Below, in pieces: positions 1-5,908 of a stretch of DNA of 6,503 bases. The first letter of the stretch is position 1; every line of letters starts with the position of its first letter. This stretch comes from an uncultured Eubacteriales bacterium (lineage in GTDB: Bacteria; Bacillota; Clostridia; Lachnospirales; Lachnospiraceae): contig CACZSO010000330.1 in assembly GCA_902783795.1 (NCBI GenBank), positions 1 to 6,503 on the forward strand, written 5' to 3'. The notes under the pieces are model-generated. The model was not told where the DNA came from. It saw only the letters and a program-made list of their open reading frames with translations, and did not search any database. The translations under genes were made by a program, and so were the position numbers.

Positions 1-864
1 ATCGGTGATCAATAAGCCGTTGAAGCCCATCTGCTCACGCAGCAGTTTGATATTCAGTTCCTTTGACAGACAGCCGGGCAGGATGTCCTTATCTTCTGTC
101 TCCGGGCTGAAGAACTTCGTGTAAGCCGGCTGTGTGATATGCACCGTCATGATGGTCTCCAGGCCGTCATCGATCAGTGCCTGGTAGATCATGCCATAGG
201 TCTTATCCCACTCTTCTTTGGACAGCCAGTTCACGGAAGACAGGAAGTGCTGGTCACGGAAGTCCACGCCATCACCCGGGAAGTGCTTCGCACAGGGGAT
301 GATGCCGCCGTCACGCATGCCGCGGCAGGTAGCCAAGGCGAATTCTTTTACCTTCTCCGGATCAGAACCGAAAGTACGCACGTTCGTGATGGGATTGAAG
401 GGGTTCATATCAATATCTACCACCGGGCCGAAATTCCAGTGAGCACCCACAGCCACACACTCTTCGCCCATGATCTTCGTGCCTTTGTAGGCCATCTCCA
501 GATCATCGCCGGCAGCCACCAGCATCTGCATCCCGTACTCGGTGCCGTCATTGATCATATTGAAGGAACCGCGGTCCAGGTCACCGGAGATCAGCAGCGG
601 AATATCGTAATATTCCTGCATTTTTGCGATTTTTTCACGGATATCCTTCGAGTCCATGGAACGGATCAGCACGCCGCAGGGCTTCAGGCCGATCTTATTA
701 AATGCTTCGATCTGTCCTTCCGCGTCCGGCACAGATGACATAGGCATGAACAGCTGGCCGATCTTATCATCGAGAGGCATTTTCTCGATGGTTTCCTTGA
801 CCCAGGCGATCTGCTCATCATTCAGATAATAGGGCTTCGCCTTTAAATCAACAGTAATGTTCAT
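1..864 (-). CDS. Glycoside hydrolase family 3, NagZ-type (beta-N-acetylglucosaminidase-like), 3' end cut by window edge
   Basis: The reading frame runs open from an ATG at 864 to base 1, giving 288 residues; the C-terminus lies outside the window. It has a GGAGG site at 871-875, six bases before the start. The sequence fits the GH3 TIM-barrel domain. GPVVDIDMNP is at about residues 146-155, VRTFGSDPE at 162-170 and KHFPGDG at 193-199, followed by Asp204-x-His206. In NagZ-type GH3 enzymes this Asp-His pair, 11 and 13 residues after the Lys of KHFPG, is the unusual acid/base dyad, and the spacing here is exact. The window ends at GLLITD, whose Asp288 aligns with the family's catalytic nucleophile. 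Known members remove terminal beta-linked GlcNAc or related sugars. Oddities: the usual DxEGG segment is replaced by GDLDRG (94-99), and the KHFPGHGDT motif is altered after the G. The substrate may therefore differ from cell-wall GlcNAc. No signal peptide is seen, suggesting a cytoplasmic protein. The family call is secure; the substrate is inferred. Confidence 0.9.
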   Translation of the reverse strand, partial: MNITVDLKAKPYYLNDEQIAWVKETIEKMPLDDKIGQLFMPMSSVPDAEGQIEAFNKIGLKPCGVLIRSMDSKDIREKIAKMQEYYDIPLLISGDLDRGSFNMINDGTEYGMQMLVAAGDDLEMAYKGTKIMGEECVAVGAHWNFGPVVDIDMNPFNPITNVRTFGSDPEKVKEFALATCRGMRDGGIIPCAKHFPGDGVDFRDQHFLSSVNWLSKEEWDKTYGMIYQALIDDGLETIMTVHITQPAYTKFFSPETEDKDILPGCLSKELNIKLLREQMGFNGLLITD

Positions 865-914
865 TCTTAACCTCCGTATTATTTTTATCAAAGCCATGTG
901 TCCGTCCGGCTCTG

Positions 915-940
915 ACAATATTCTATCTGTATTGTACAAT
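915..940. promoter_or_regulatory. Candidate operator: ACAAT/ATTGT repeats over the GH3 -10 box
   Basis: ATTGTACAAT at 931-940 is a perfect 10-base palindrome that contains the predicted -10 element. A further ACAATA at 915-920 forms an inverted repeat with TATTGT at 930-935 across nine bases. There are thus three ACAAT-type half sites within 26 bases, covering the -10 and the expected start point. A repressor site here would block transcription directly. No regulator gene is present in the window, and A/T-rich palindromes can arise by chance, so this is a candidate only. Confidence 0.35.
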
Positions 941-959
941 GAATATCCTAAAAGCACAA
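931..959 (-). promoter_or_regulatory. Predicted sigma-A promoter for the GH3 gene
   Basis: Read on the minus strand, TTGTGC (959-954) and TACAAT (936-931) are separated by exactly 17 bases. The expected transcription start is near 924, giving a leader of about 60 bases before the GH3 ATG. The -10 matches five of six consensus bases and the -35 matches its TTG core. This was found by reading only. The rest of the 865-997 gap contains the ribosome binding site and an inverted repeat listed separately, but no clear terminator for the upstream operon. Confidence 0.55.
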
Positions 960-997
960 CAGGTTTTGTAAAAAATGAATGGTAAAATAGACACTGT

Positions 998-1537
998 TTA
1001 TATCTGGCTTGTGAAAGCTTTTATTTCTTCCGCATGAGGGATCACATCCTCCTTATATTCCACGGAAACAAAGCCTATATGCCCGCTGCATTCGATTTCC
1101 AGATGTCCGTAGAAATGTTCTATGGTAGAGATCAGCCGCTCACATTCTTTCATGTTCGGGCCGGTCCTGAGTACCACGGCATAGCCTTTTTTTCCGGGGC
1201 TTAAGTGTGCGTAGGGTTCATGGGTATTGCACCAGGGAGTGCACCGGTCTATAAAAGCCTTGAACTGCCCCGGCACGTCTGCCCAGTAGGACGGTGCCAC
1301 AGAAACGATCACATCTGCTTTCTCAAATTCCTCCATCAAAAGATCCACATCGTCATGCTGGATACATCTGGCTGTGGTATGACAACGGCGGCAGCCACGG
1401 CAGAAGCTGAAATGATAATCATCGATGCACACGCTTTTCGTCTCATATTTCGAGGAAAGACAGGACGATATGATCTTAACGATCTCGGCTGTCGCGCCTG
1501 TTTTCACAGGACTGCAGTTGATCACCAGTGCTTTCAT
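998..1537 (-). CDS. Flavodoxin-fold NAD(P)H-dependent FMN reductase-like protein with Isf-type four-Cys motif
   Basis: This is a 179-residue protein that starts at ATG 1537. A TTG at 1552 is also in frame, but the AAAGGGG site at 1543-1549 lies between the two and is well placed for the ATG. The fold is seen in an N-terminal beta strand plus phosphate loop (ALVINCSPVKTGAT, residues 3-16), which binds the FMN phosphate in this family, and in the PSYWADVPGQFKAFIDR segment (82-98), typical of NADPH-dependent FMN reductases. Cys46, 49, 52 and 58 form C-x2-C-x2-C-x5-C. This resembles the compact motif that ligates 4Fe-4S in iron-sulfur flavoproteins (Isf), though many relatives carry similar cysteines without proven clusters. 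It likely performs cytosolic electron transfer or quinone/nitro/azo reduction; the substrate is unknown. The ATG comes one base after the stop of the upstream serine hydrolase, so translation is probably coupled. Confidence 0.88.
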   Translation of the reverse strand: MKALVINCSPVKTGATAEIVKIISSCLSSKYETKSVCIDDYHFSFCRGCRRCHTTARCIQHDDVDLLMEEFEKADVIVSVAPSYWADVPGQFKAFIDRCTPWCNTHEPYAHLSPGKKGYAVVLRTGPNMKECERLISTIEHFYGHLEIECSGHIGFVSVEYKEDVIPHAEEIKAFTSQI

Positions 1538-1538
1538 T

Positions 1539-3044
1539 TTAACCCCTTTCAAACACCGCTTTATCTTTCCTGTCCTTCATGAAGGTATGGTTGCTTCCGC
1601 TTTCGGTCAAAAGTCTGCCATCTCTGAAAGTGAAGTCCAGGACCACTTCATTGCAGGTCTCCACCATACGGAGGATCACACGCAGCCGGTCATCTGCCGT
1701 CCATTCCGCTGAGGCCAGCGCCCGGTCAGCCATACCGGCCGTCACATTCTCTTTCCTGGAGCCATCCATATAAGCTTCTATGATACGCTCTGTCCCGCTT
1801 TTTTCTTGCAGGGTAAAGACAGCGCTGTTTGAGGTGAAACACAGCCTCAGAGCTTCTACATCGTCTTTGTCTCCCGATGTCGAGAAGAAATCCGGAAGTT
1901 TAAAGGCCAGATGCCCTTCCGAAAGCCGGTAGGTCCCTTCCGCCTCTTTCTGAAGCGGAGATACCACGGAACGTCTGGGCGCCGGTAACGCCAGCATGCT
2001 CATGCGTCTCTTCAGGTGGGCGGCCGCCAGCTCATCTTCCGGCAGCGGTCCCTCATCCGGTGCCGGCAGACTGTCATACCATTCCCAGATGGTGTCCAGG
2101 ACTTTCTGAGGCAGCTCACTTCCGGTCCCGCCGGAGGCATTCTCCGTAATAGCCAGGATCATATGATATTTCGGGAAAACGATGGTAAACTGGCCCATGG
2201 CACCATCCGCGCGGTAAACCCCTTCCCGGCGGCACATCCAGATCTGGAAACCATAGCCCACAAAATTATCTTCAGCCAGCGGATTCCCTGCCCGTTCTGT
2301 GGCGGATCCATTCTGCAGGGTCGTTGCCAGTTTTACATATTCCTCACTTAGGATCCGCTCTCCTTCCCAGACCCCGCCGTCAGCGTACAGCTTCAGCAGG
2401 CGCAGATTATCTTCTGTGGTGGCATAAAGGCCGCCGCCGCCGATCTCCATGCCGTCCTTCATAACACTGCATTTCAGCGTTTCCGCATCGATGCCGATCT
2501 TATCAAAGAGCCGGGGCGTCAGATAATCGATGAGTCCCAGACCTGTCTTCGCCCTGACCATGGCGCCCAAAAGGGTGGAACCCATGGAATTATACATAAA
2601 GGCCGTGCCCGGTCTATGTACGACCGGAGTGTTCAAAAAGTCCCGGATCCAGTCTTCCGAATCATTCCGCGGCATGGTCTCCATCCCGCATCCCATACAT
2701 AAAACATCCCGGACTGTCAGAAGCTTCAGGTTTTCTGAAGGCTCTGCCGGTGCCTTATCCGGAAAGATATCGATGACTCGCTCATCCAGTTTCAGGATCC
2801 CTTCTGTCACCGCGATGCCCACCGCGGTGGCCGCATAGGTTTTTGTATGGGACTGCAGGCCGTGGATAATGCCGGGGGCATAAGGGGCCCACCAGCCCTC
2901 TGCGAAAACCTTGCCATCCCGCATGATCATCAGTCCATGGGGCTCTGTCCAGCCTTCCTCCAGTTTATCCAGCAGTTTTTCAACAGAAACTGACGGGACC
3001 CCTACAGCTTCCGGCGCAACTCTTTCAAATTCTTTTCTCAGCAT
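1539..3044 (-). CDS. Beta-lactamase-fold serine hydrolase (class C / EstB-like), cytoplasmic
   Basis: This is a 501-residue protein. The chosen start is ATG 3044 (MLRKEFE), preceded by GGGAGG at 3050-3055 and by a promoter. A longer in-frame reading to 3314 would run through the promoter region and into the divergent gene, so it is rejected. The N-terminal two thirds match the beta-lactamase/penicillin-binding fold. Ser65-His-Thr-Lys68 is the SxxK nucleophile motif; Tyr151-Asn-Ser153 is the YxN/YxS element (the YxS form seen in some esterases and amide hydrolases); RADGAMGQ (278-285) sits where the KTG/HxG strand motif is expected. No signal peptide or membrane anchor is visible, so a cytosolic esterase or amidase is more likely than a cell-wall enzyme or secreted beta-lactamase. 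Residues of about 350-501 form an extra C-terminal region with beta-rich character and no family I can name. It is the first gene of an operon with the flavoprotein that follows. Confidence 0.9.
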   Translation of the reverse strand: MLRKEFERVAPEAVGVPSVSVEKLLDKLEEGWTEPHGLMIMRDGKVFAEGWWAPYAPGIIHGLQSHTKTYAATAVGIAVTEGILKLDERVIDIFPDKAPAEPSENLKLLTVRDVLCMGCGMETMPRNDSEDWIRDFLNTPVVHRPGTAFMYNSMGSTLLGAMVRAKTGLGLIDYLTPRLFDKIGIDAETLKCSVMKDGMEIGGGGLYATTEDNLRLLKLYADGGVWEGERILSEEYVKLATTLQNGSATERAGNPLAEDNFVGYGFQIWMCRREGVYRADGAMGQFTIVFPKYHMILAITENASGGTGSELPQKVLDTIWEWYDSLPAPDEGPLPEDELAAAHLKRRMSMLALPAPRRSVVSPLQKEAEGTYRLSEGHLAFKLPDFFSTSGDKDDVEALRLCFTSNSAVFTLQEKSGTERIIEAYMDGSRKENVTAGMADRALASAEWTADDRLRVILRMVETCNEVVLDFTFRDGRLLTESGSNHTFMKDRKDKAVFERG

Positions 3045-3077
3045 ATTTTCCTCCCGTTTTATATCGATCTTTGTTCC

Positions 3078-3106
3078 ATCATAACACAAACAGACAGCGC
3101 ATTCAA
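3078..3106 (-). promoter_or_regulatory. Predicted sigma-A promoter for the serine hydrolase/flavoprotein operon
   Basis: On the minus strand, TTGAAT (3106-3101) and TATGAT (3083-3078) are 17 bases apart. The bases TGT directly before TATGAT provide an extended -10 (TGn). The expected start is near 3071, which leaves a short leader of about 27 bases containing the GGGAGG site. This is one of the two best promoters in the window by eye. Confidence 0.65.
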
Positions 3107-3112
3107 TGAATT

Positions 3113-3152
3113 CTGAAAAACAGGCAGTAAGCATTGACCAACCTGTTTTCAG
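3113..3152. promoter_or_regulatory. Imperfect dyad between divergent promoters, candidate shared operator
   Basis: CTGAAAAACAGG at 3113-3124 is mirrored by CCTGTTTTCAG at 3142-3152, with one extra A in the left arm and 17 bases between the arms. The arms flank the -35 of the plus-strand promoter; the right arm lies in its spacer. The left arm ends just upstream of the -35 of the minus-strand promoter. A protein bound here could repress the URO-D-fold gene and influence the serine hydrolase operon. The symmetry is seen directly; the role is inferred. Confidence 0.4.
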
Positions 3153-3162
3153 ACTGTAATAT
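3134..3162 (+). promoter_or_regulatory. Predicted sigma-A promoter for the URO-D-fold gene
   Basis: TTGACC (3134-3139) and TAATAT (3157-3162) are separated by exactly 17 bases. The expected start is near 3169, giving a leader of about 54 bases to the ATG at 3223. Within that leader an AAAGGAG ribosome binding site lies at 3209-3215. A short AGGT/ACCT pairing around 3176-3189 is too weak to call a riboswitch or attenuator. Confidence 0.65.
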
Positions 3163-3222
3163 AAGTGATATAAGAAGGTCGAAATACCTCTTTTCTGCAG
3201 CACCTTAGAAAGGAGAAGATCT

Positions 3223-4212
3223 ATGCTGACACCGAAAGAGAATTTTCTGGAAACTTTGAAAAAAGACGGCCGCCCGGACCGTCTGGTGAATTGCTTTACT
3301 GCTTTTAAGACCATTGGCCAAGACCCCTGTTTTATCTACACCCGGGGCAACCGGATCCGCGGCACAGAGTCCACCGACCGCTGGGGCACCCATATTTCTT
3401 TTCCGGAAGATGCGCCGGCCGCCATTCCCATCGTCACACCGGAAAACCAGGTCATACAAGATCTGGAATACTGGAAAGACTATGTGAAAGTGCCGGACCT
3501 GCGCCTTCACTGCAGCGAAGGATGGGAGAACGCCAAGAAAAATAAAGCCGCTATCAGTGATGAGTATCTTTCCATGACCGTCATGGGTACCGGCATTTTT
3601 GAGCAGCTCCATATGCTCCTGACTTTTGAAGATACCCTGACGGGCTTCCTGATCTATCCTGATGAGATGCATGAACTCATCGATGCCATCTGCGATTACC
3701 GGCTGGAGTACATGAAACTCATCGTGGAAAACCTGCATCCGGACGCCATCATGTCCCATGACGACTTTGGTTCCGAGCGGTCTTTATTCATGTCGCCGGA
3801 GACCTGGCGGGAGTTCTTTAAGGAGCCTTACCGGAAACTCTATACATACTTACATGACAATGATGTGATCGTCATCCACCATGCGGACTGTTTCTGTGAG
3901 AATATTGCGGAGGATATGGCTGAGATAGGCGTCCAGGCATGGCAGGGTGTAACGCCCATGAATGATATCAGAGGGCTTACCGAACGGCTGGAAGGCAGGA
4001 TGGCCCTCATGGGTGGCATCAGTTCTGTCATCGACCGGGCCGATGCTTCTGAAGAAGAGATCAGGACTGAAGTCAGACGCTGTCTTAATGCCTACGGAGA
4101 TCTGAAACATTTTATGCCGGGCTATACTTATGGCGGTCCCGGCATGATCTTCCCCCATGTGGAACCTGTTATCATCGATGAGATCGATCAATGGAACAGC
4201 GGCCTGAAGTAA
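3223..4212 (+). CDS. Uroporphyrinogen-decarboxylase-fold protein (MtaA/CmuA-like methyltransferase family)
   Basis: This 329-residue protein starts at ATG 3223, seven bases after AAAGGAG. It opens with TPKENFLETLKKDGRPDR and ends with FMPGYTYGGPGMIFPHVEPVIIDEI, the layout of the URO-D superfamily branch found in anaerobes near corrinoid-dependent methyl transfer. True heme-pathway URO-D is unlikely because its conserved N-terminal arginine-rich motif is not recognisable. HHADCFCENI (219-228) sits at the position of the metal-binding H-x-C motif of MtaA/MtbA-type methyltransferases. Here the spacing is His220-x-x-Cys223, with another Cys at 225. The C-terminal cysteine that completes the zinc site in those enzymes is not evident: the corresponding strand reads MPGYTYG, and the only later Cys (287) lies in a predicted helix. 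Members move methyl groups to or from corrinoid proteins or thiols, but no corrinoid protein is encoded here. The family is secure; the reaction is unknown. Confidence 0.85.
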   Translation: MLTPKENFLETLKKDGRPDRLVNCFTAFKTIGQDPCFIYTRGNRIRGTESTDRWGTHISFPEDAPAAIPIVTPENQVIQDLEYWKDYVKVPDLRLHCSEGWENAKKNKAAISDEYLSMTVMGTGIFEQLHMLLTFEDTLTGFLIYPDEMHELIDAICDYRLEYMKLIVENLHPDAIMSHDDFGSERSLFMSPETWREFFKEPYRKLYTYLHDNDVIVIHHADCFCENIAEDMAEIGVQAWQGVTPMNDIRGLTERLEGRMALMGGISSVIDRADASEEEIRTEVRRCLNAYGDLKHFMPGYTYGGPGMIFPHVEPVIIDEIDQWNSGLK

Positions 4213-4235
4213 CCACTTCAGGCCGCCTGCTTTTT
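4199..4235 (+). terminator. Intrinsic terminator overlapping the 3' end of the URO-D-fold gene
   Basis: GCGGCCTGAAGT (4199-4210) and ACTTCAGGCCGC (4215-4226) form a perfect 12-base-pair stem with an AACC loop, followed by CTGCTTTTT. The left arm encodes the last four codons, and the TAA stop (4210-4212) begins at the top of the stem. The T-tract lies only on the plus side, so it is predicted to act mainly on plus-strand transcription. On the minus strand the same hairpin lies about 37 bases past the carboxylesterase stop without a good U-tract, and could slow or partly end that transcript too. Confidence 0.85.
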
Positions 4236-4262
4236 CAGGTATTCAGTTACCGGAAGAACTCA

Positions 4263-5858
4263 TTAATAGAGCCAGTCTCTTTCATTGGGTTCGTCAGGAT
4301 CTTTCATAGGTGCGCGGCCCATGGCTGCAAACGGATTATCTACAGCATCGATCTCATGGAGGTAATTGATGAGATCCATATCCATATTGGTCCGCTCTTC
4401 ACTGACGGTATCGAAGACCATGGTATTTACGGTCTCCGGTGTGGTGGGATCCCACTTGGGAACACCGGGGCCATTCGGGTCGCCGGTACGGGCAAAGTTC
4501 ACTAAGGCACCTGCCATCTCAGACTCGATCCGGTCACCGACCTCACCTAAGTCGTACAGCGGAAGCTTATTAGCATTGTGGAACATGAAAGGAAGGTCTG
4601 AGCAATGCCATGCCGCTTTTCCTTCGTCGATGGGGAAGACAAAGCCCAGGACACCGTTATAAGAAGGTACGGAAGACTCCGCAGCTTTCTTCTGGGCATA
4701 CTGGTAGGAGGCTTCTCTGGTCATGACATCCACATCGATACCATTCAGGATATTCTTGCCGGGATAAGCTTTCTTAAAGAGCTCAATGATCTTATCACCC
4801 TTTTCTTCGCCATATTTCTCCACAAAGAATGCTCTTCTCTCCTCGTCTGTATACTCATCCTTATTCTTCGGGAAGGAAGCCCTGCCCATCTCAGAGATGC
4901 AGCTGTTCACCATAAGCGGCACGGTGCGGTAGTAATCAGAGAAAGGTACTTCCGCCGGGTCGCCCAGATAATAGCCGTTTGCCTTAGCTTCCCAGGTATA
5001 GCGCTTGCCCTCTTTGCTTAAGTTATACAGCGCACGGTTCGTGGCACGAATAAAGAGGACCGTGGGTACGTCCTGCAGTTTTTCCGCTTCTTCCGGTGCG
5101 ATGTCCAGCACTCTCAGGATCTCCGCTGCCAGCTCGCAGGAAGGAGACATACCGGCGCTCATGGAAGGATTCGCGACACCGCTGCAGATGACTGCCTTAT
5201 GGAACAGGCCGGCCGCTTCCGGGATCTGGCCCAGGCAGGTGACCTTCATGCCGCCGCCGGACTGGCCCATGATGGTAACATTGTCCGGATCACCGCCGAA
5301 GCAGGCAATGTTCTCGTGGACCCATTTAAGGGAGGCTACCAGGTCTGCCAGGCCTGCGTTCTGGGAGTTCTCAAATTTCTCGCCATAGGCAGACATATCC
5401 AGGAAACCAAACACATTCAGACGATGGTTGACGGTGACCACCACCACATCGCCGAACTTCACCAGGCCGTCGCCGTCATAGCAGACCTGCTCGATGGAAG
5501 AACCATTGGCGAAACCGCCGCCATGATACCAGACGATGACTGGCTTCTTCGCATCTTTCTCGATGGAAGGGGTCCATACATTCAGATACTGGCAGTTTTC
5601 ATTGTCCGGCCAGAAACGATGGGTGACCCTCAGCTCTGCGGCAGGACGGGGATTGGAAAGAATGGGAGAAATATAGCCGAAACTCAGCGCATCCTTCACC
5701 CCTTCCCAGGCAGGCATCTCCTCCGGCATTTCAAACCGGCGGGCTCTTGCATAGCGGATGCCATAGAAGGTAAAAACATCATCGTACAAAAATCCTTTGA
5801 TCTTACCCTTCGGTGTGTCAACGATAGGATAATCTTTTGTACAGACAAATTTTGACAT
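4263..5858 (-). CDS. Type-B carboxylesterase (alpha/beta hydrolase, COesterase family)
   Basis: This 531-residue protein starts at ATG 5858. A strong AAAGGAGG site (5867-5874) lies eight bases upstream. The length is normal for the family. Visible landmarks in order are: TPKGKIKGF near residues 15-23; CQYLNVWTP (89-97), the usual cystine-region motif; the oxyanion-hole loop HGGGF (112-116); the nucleophile elbow GQSGGG with Ser200; a likely acid Glu323 in NSCISEMG; and catalytic His418 in AWHCSDLPFMF. NFARTGDPN (454-462) is a further hallmark. The full Ser-Glu-His triad is therefore present. The elbow reads GQSGG rather than the common GESAGG. It hydrolyses carboxylic esters; the natural substrate cannot be read from sequence. 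There is no signal peptide, so it is likely cytosolic. It lies 50 bases behind the CocE-like gene on the same strand with no convincing terminator or promoter between, so co-transcription is likely. Confidence 0.93.
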   Translation of the reverse strand: MSKFVCTKDYPIVDTPKGKIKGFLYDDVFTFYGIRYARARRFEMPEEMPAWEGVKDALSFGYISPILSNPRPAAELRVTHRFWPDNENCQYLNVWTPSIEKDAKKPVIVWYHGGGFANGSSIEQVCYDGDGLVKFGDVVVVTVNHRLNVFGFLDMSAYGEKFENSQNAGLADLVASLKWVHENIACFGGDPDNVTIMGQSGGGMKVTCLGQIPEAAGLFHKAVICSGVANPSMSAGMSPSCELAAEILRVLDIAPEEAEKLQDVPTVLFIRATNRALYNLSKEGKRYTWEAKANGYYLGDPAEVPFSDYYRTVPLMVNSCISEMGRASFPKNKDEYTDEERRAFFVEKYGEEKGDKIIELFKKAYPGKNILNGIDVDVMTREASYQYAQKKAAESSVPSYNGVLGFVFPIDEGKAAWHCSDLPFMFHNANKLPLYDLGEVGDRIESEMAGALVNFARTGDPNGPGVPKWDPTTPETVNTMVFDTVSEERTNMDMDLINYLHEIDAVDNPFAAMGRAPMKDPDEPNERDWLY

Positions 5859-5908
5859 GTAGTGTTCCTCCTTTGATGTTTATTATTAACGAGCTGCCCC
5901 GTTATTTA

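Larger units (their letters stand above)
3045..3222. other. Divergent intergenic control region
   Basis: This 178-base stretch separates the minus-strand serine hydrolase operon from the plus-strand URO-D-fold gene. It is richer in A and T than the flanking genes. It contains the two predicted promoters and the dyad listed separately, plus both ribosome binding sites. No small gene with a credible start and ribosome binding site was found in it. Confidence 0.7.

Noticed and set aside
139..738. 199-residue plus-strand open frame opposite the GH3 gene
   Set aside because: It is antisense to a gene with clear family motifs. The translation is rich in His and Asp from complementary codons, and no ribosome binding site or family resemblance is seen.
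865..997. Terminator for the serine hydrolase/flavoprotein operon
   Set aside because: Only A/T-rich sequence with weak pairing (AACAG/CTGTT) is seen after the stop at 998. No GC-rich stem followed by a T-run was found, so read-through into the GH3 gene is possible.
975..1037. Possible 20-codon plus-strand peptide, and a 10-codon one at 939-971
   Set aside because: Neither has a ribosome binding site. The first overlaps the antisense end of the flavoprotein gene.
1538..1552. TTG start five codons upstream for the flavoprotein
   Set aside because: The ribosome binding site lies downstream of that TTG and is correctly spaced for the ATG at 1537, where the typical beta-strand start (MKALVINCSP) begins.
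3176..3189. Possible leader attenuator or riboswitch in the URO-D-fold transcript
   Set aside because: Only a four-base AGGT/ACCT pairing is present and the leader is about 54 bases, too short for known cobalamin or SAM riboswitches.
3045..3314. In-frame 90-residue N-terminal extension of the serine hydrolase
   Set aside because: It would cover the divergent promoters and overlap the start of the plus-strand gene. The ATG at 3044 has a strong ribosome binding site, and the extension is not like the fold's N-terminus.
3205..3759. 184-residue minus-strand open frame opposite the URO-D-fold gene
   Set aside because: It is antisense to a clearly recognisable family member, spans the divergent leader and has no domain or start signal.
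5199..5855. 218-residue plus-strand open frame opposite the carboxylesterase
   Set aside because: It is a shadow of a well-supported gene with intact catalytic motifs on the other strand. The translation has no recognisable domain.
5887..5904. TAACG-N8-CGTTA small hairpin between the CocE-like gene and the carboxylesterase
   Set aside because: The stem is only five base pairs with no following T-tract, too weak for a terminator. The two genes are treated as one transcription unit.
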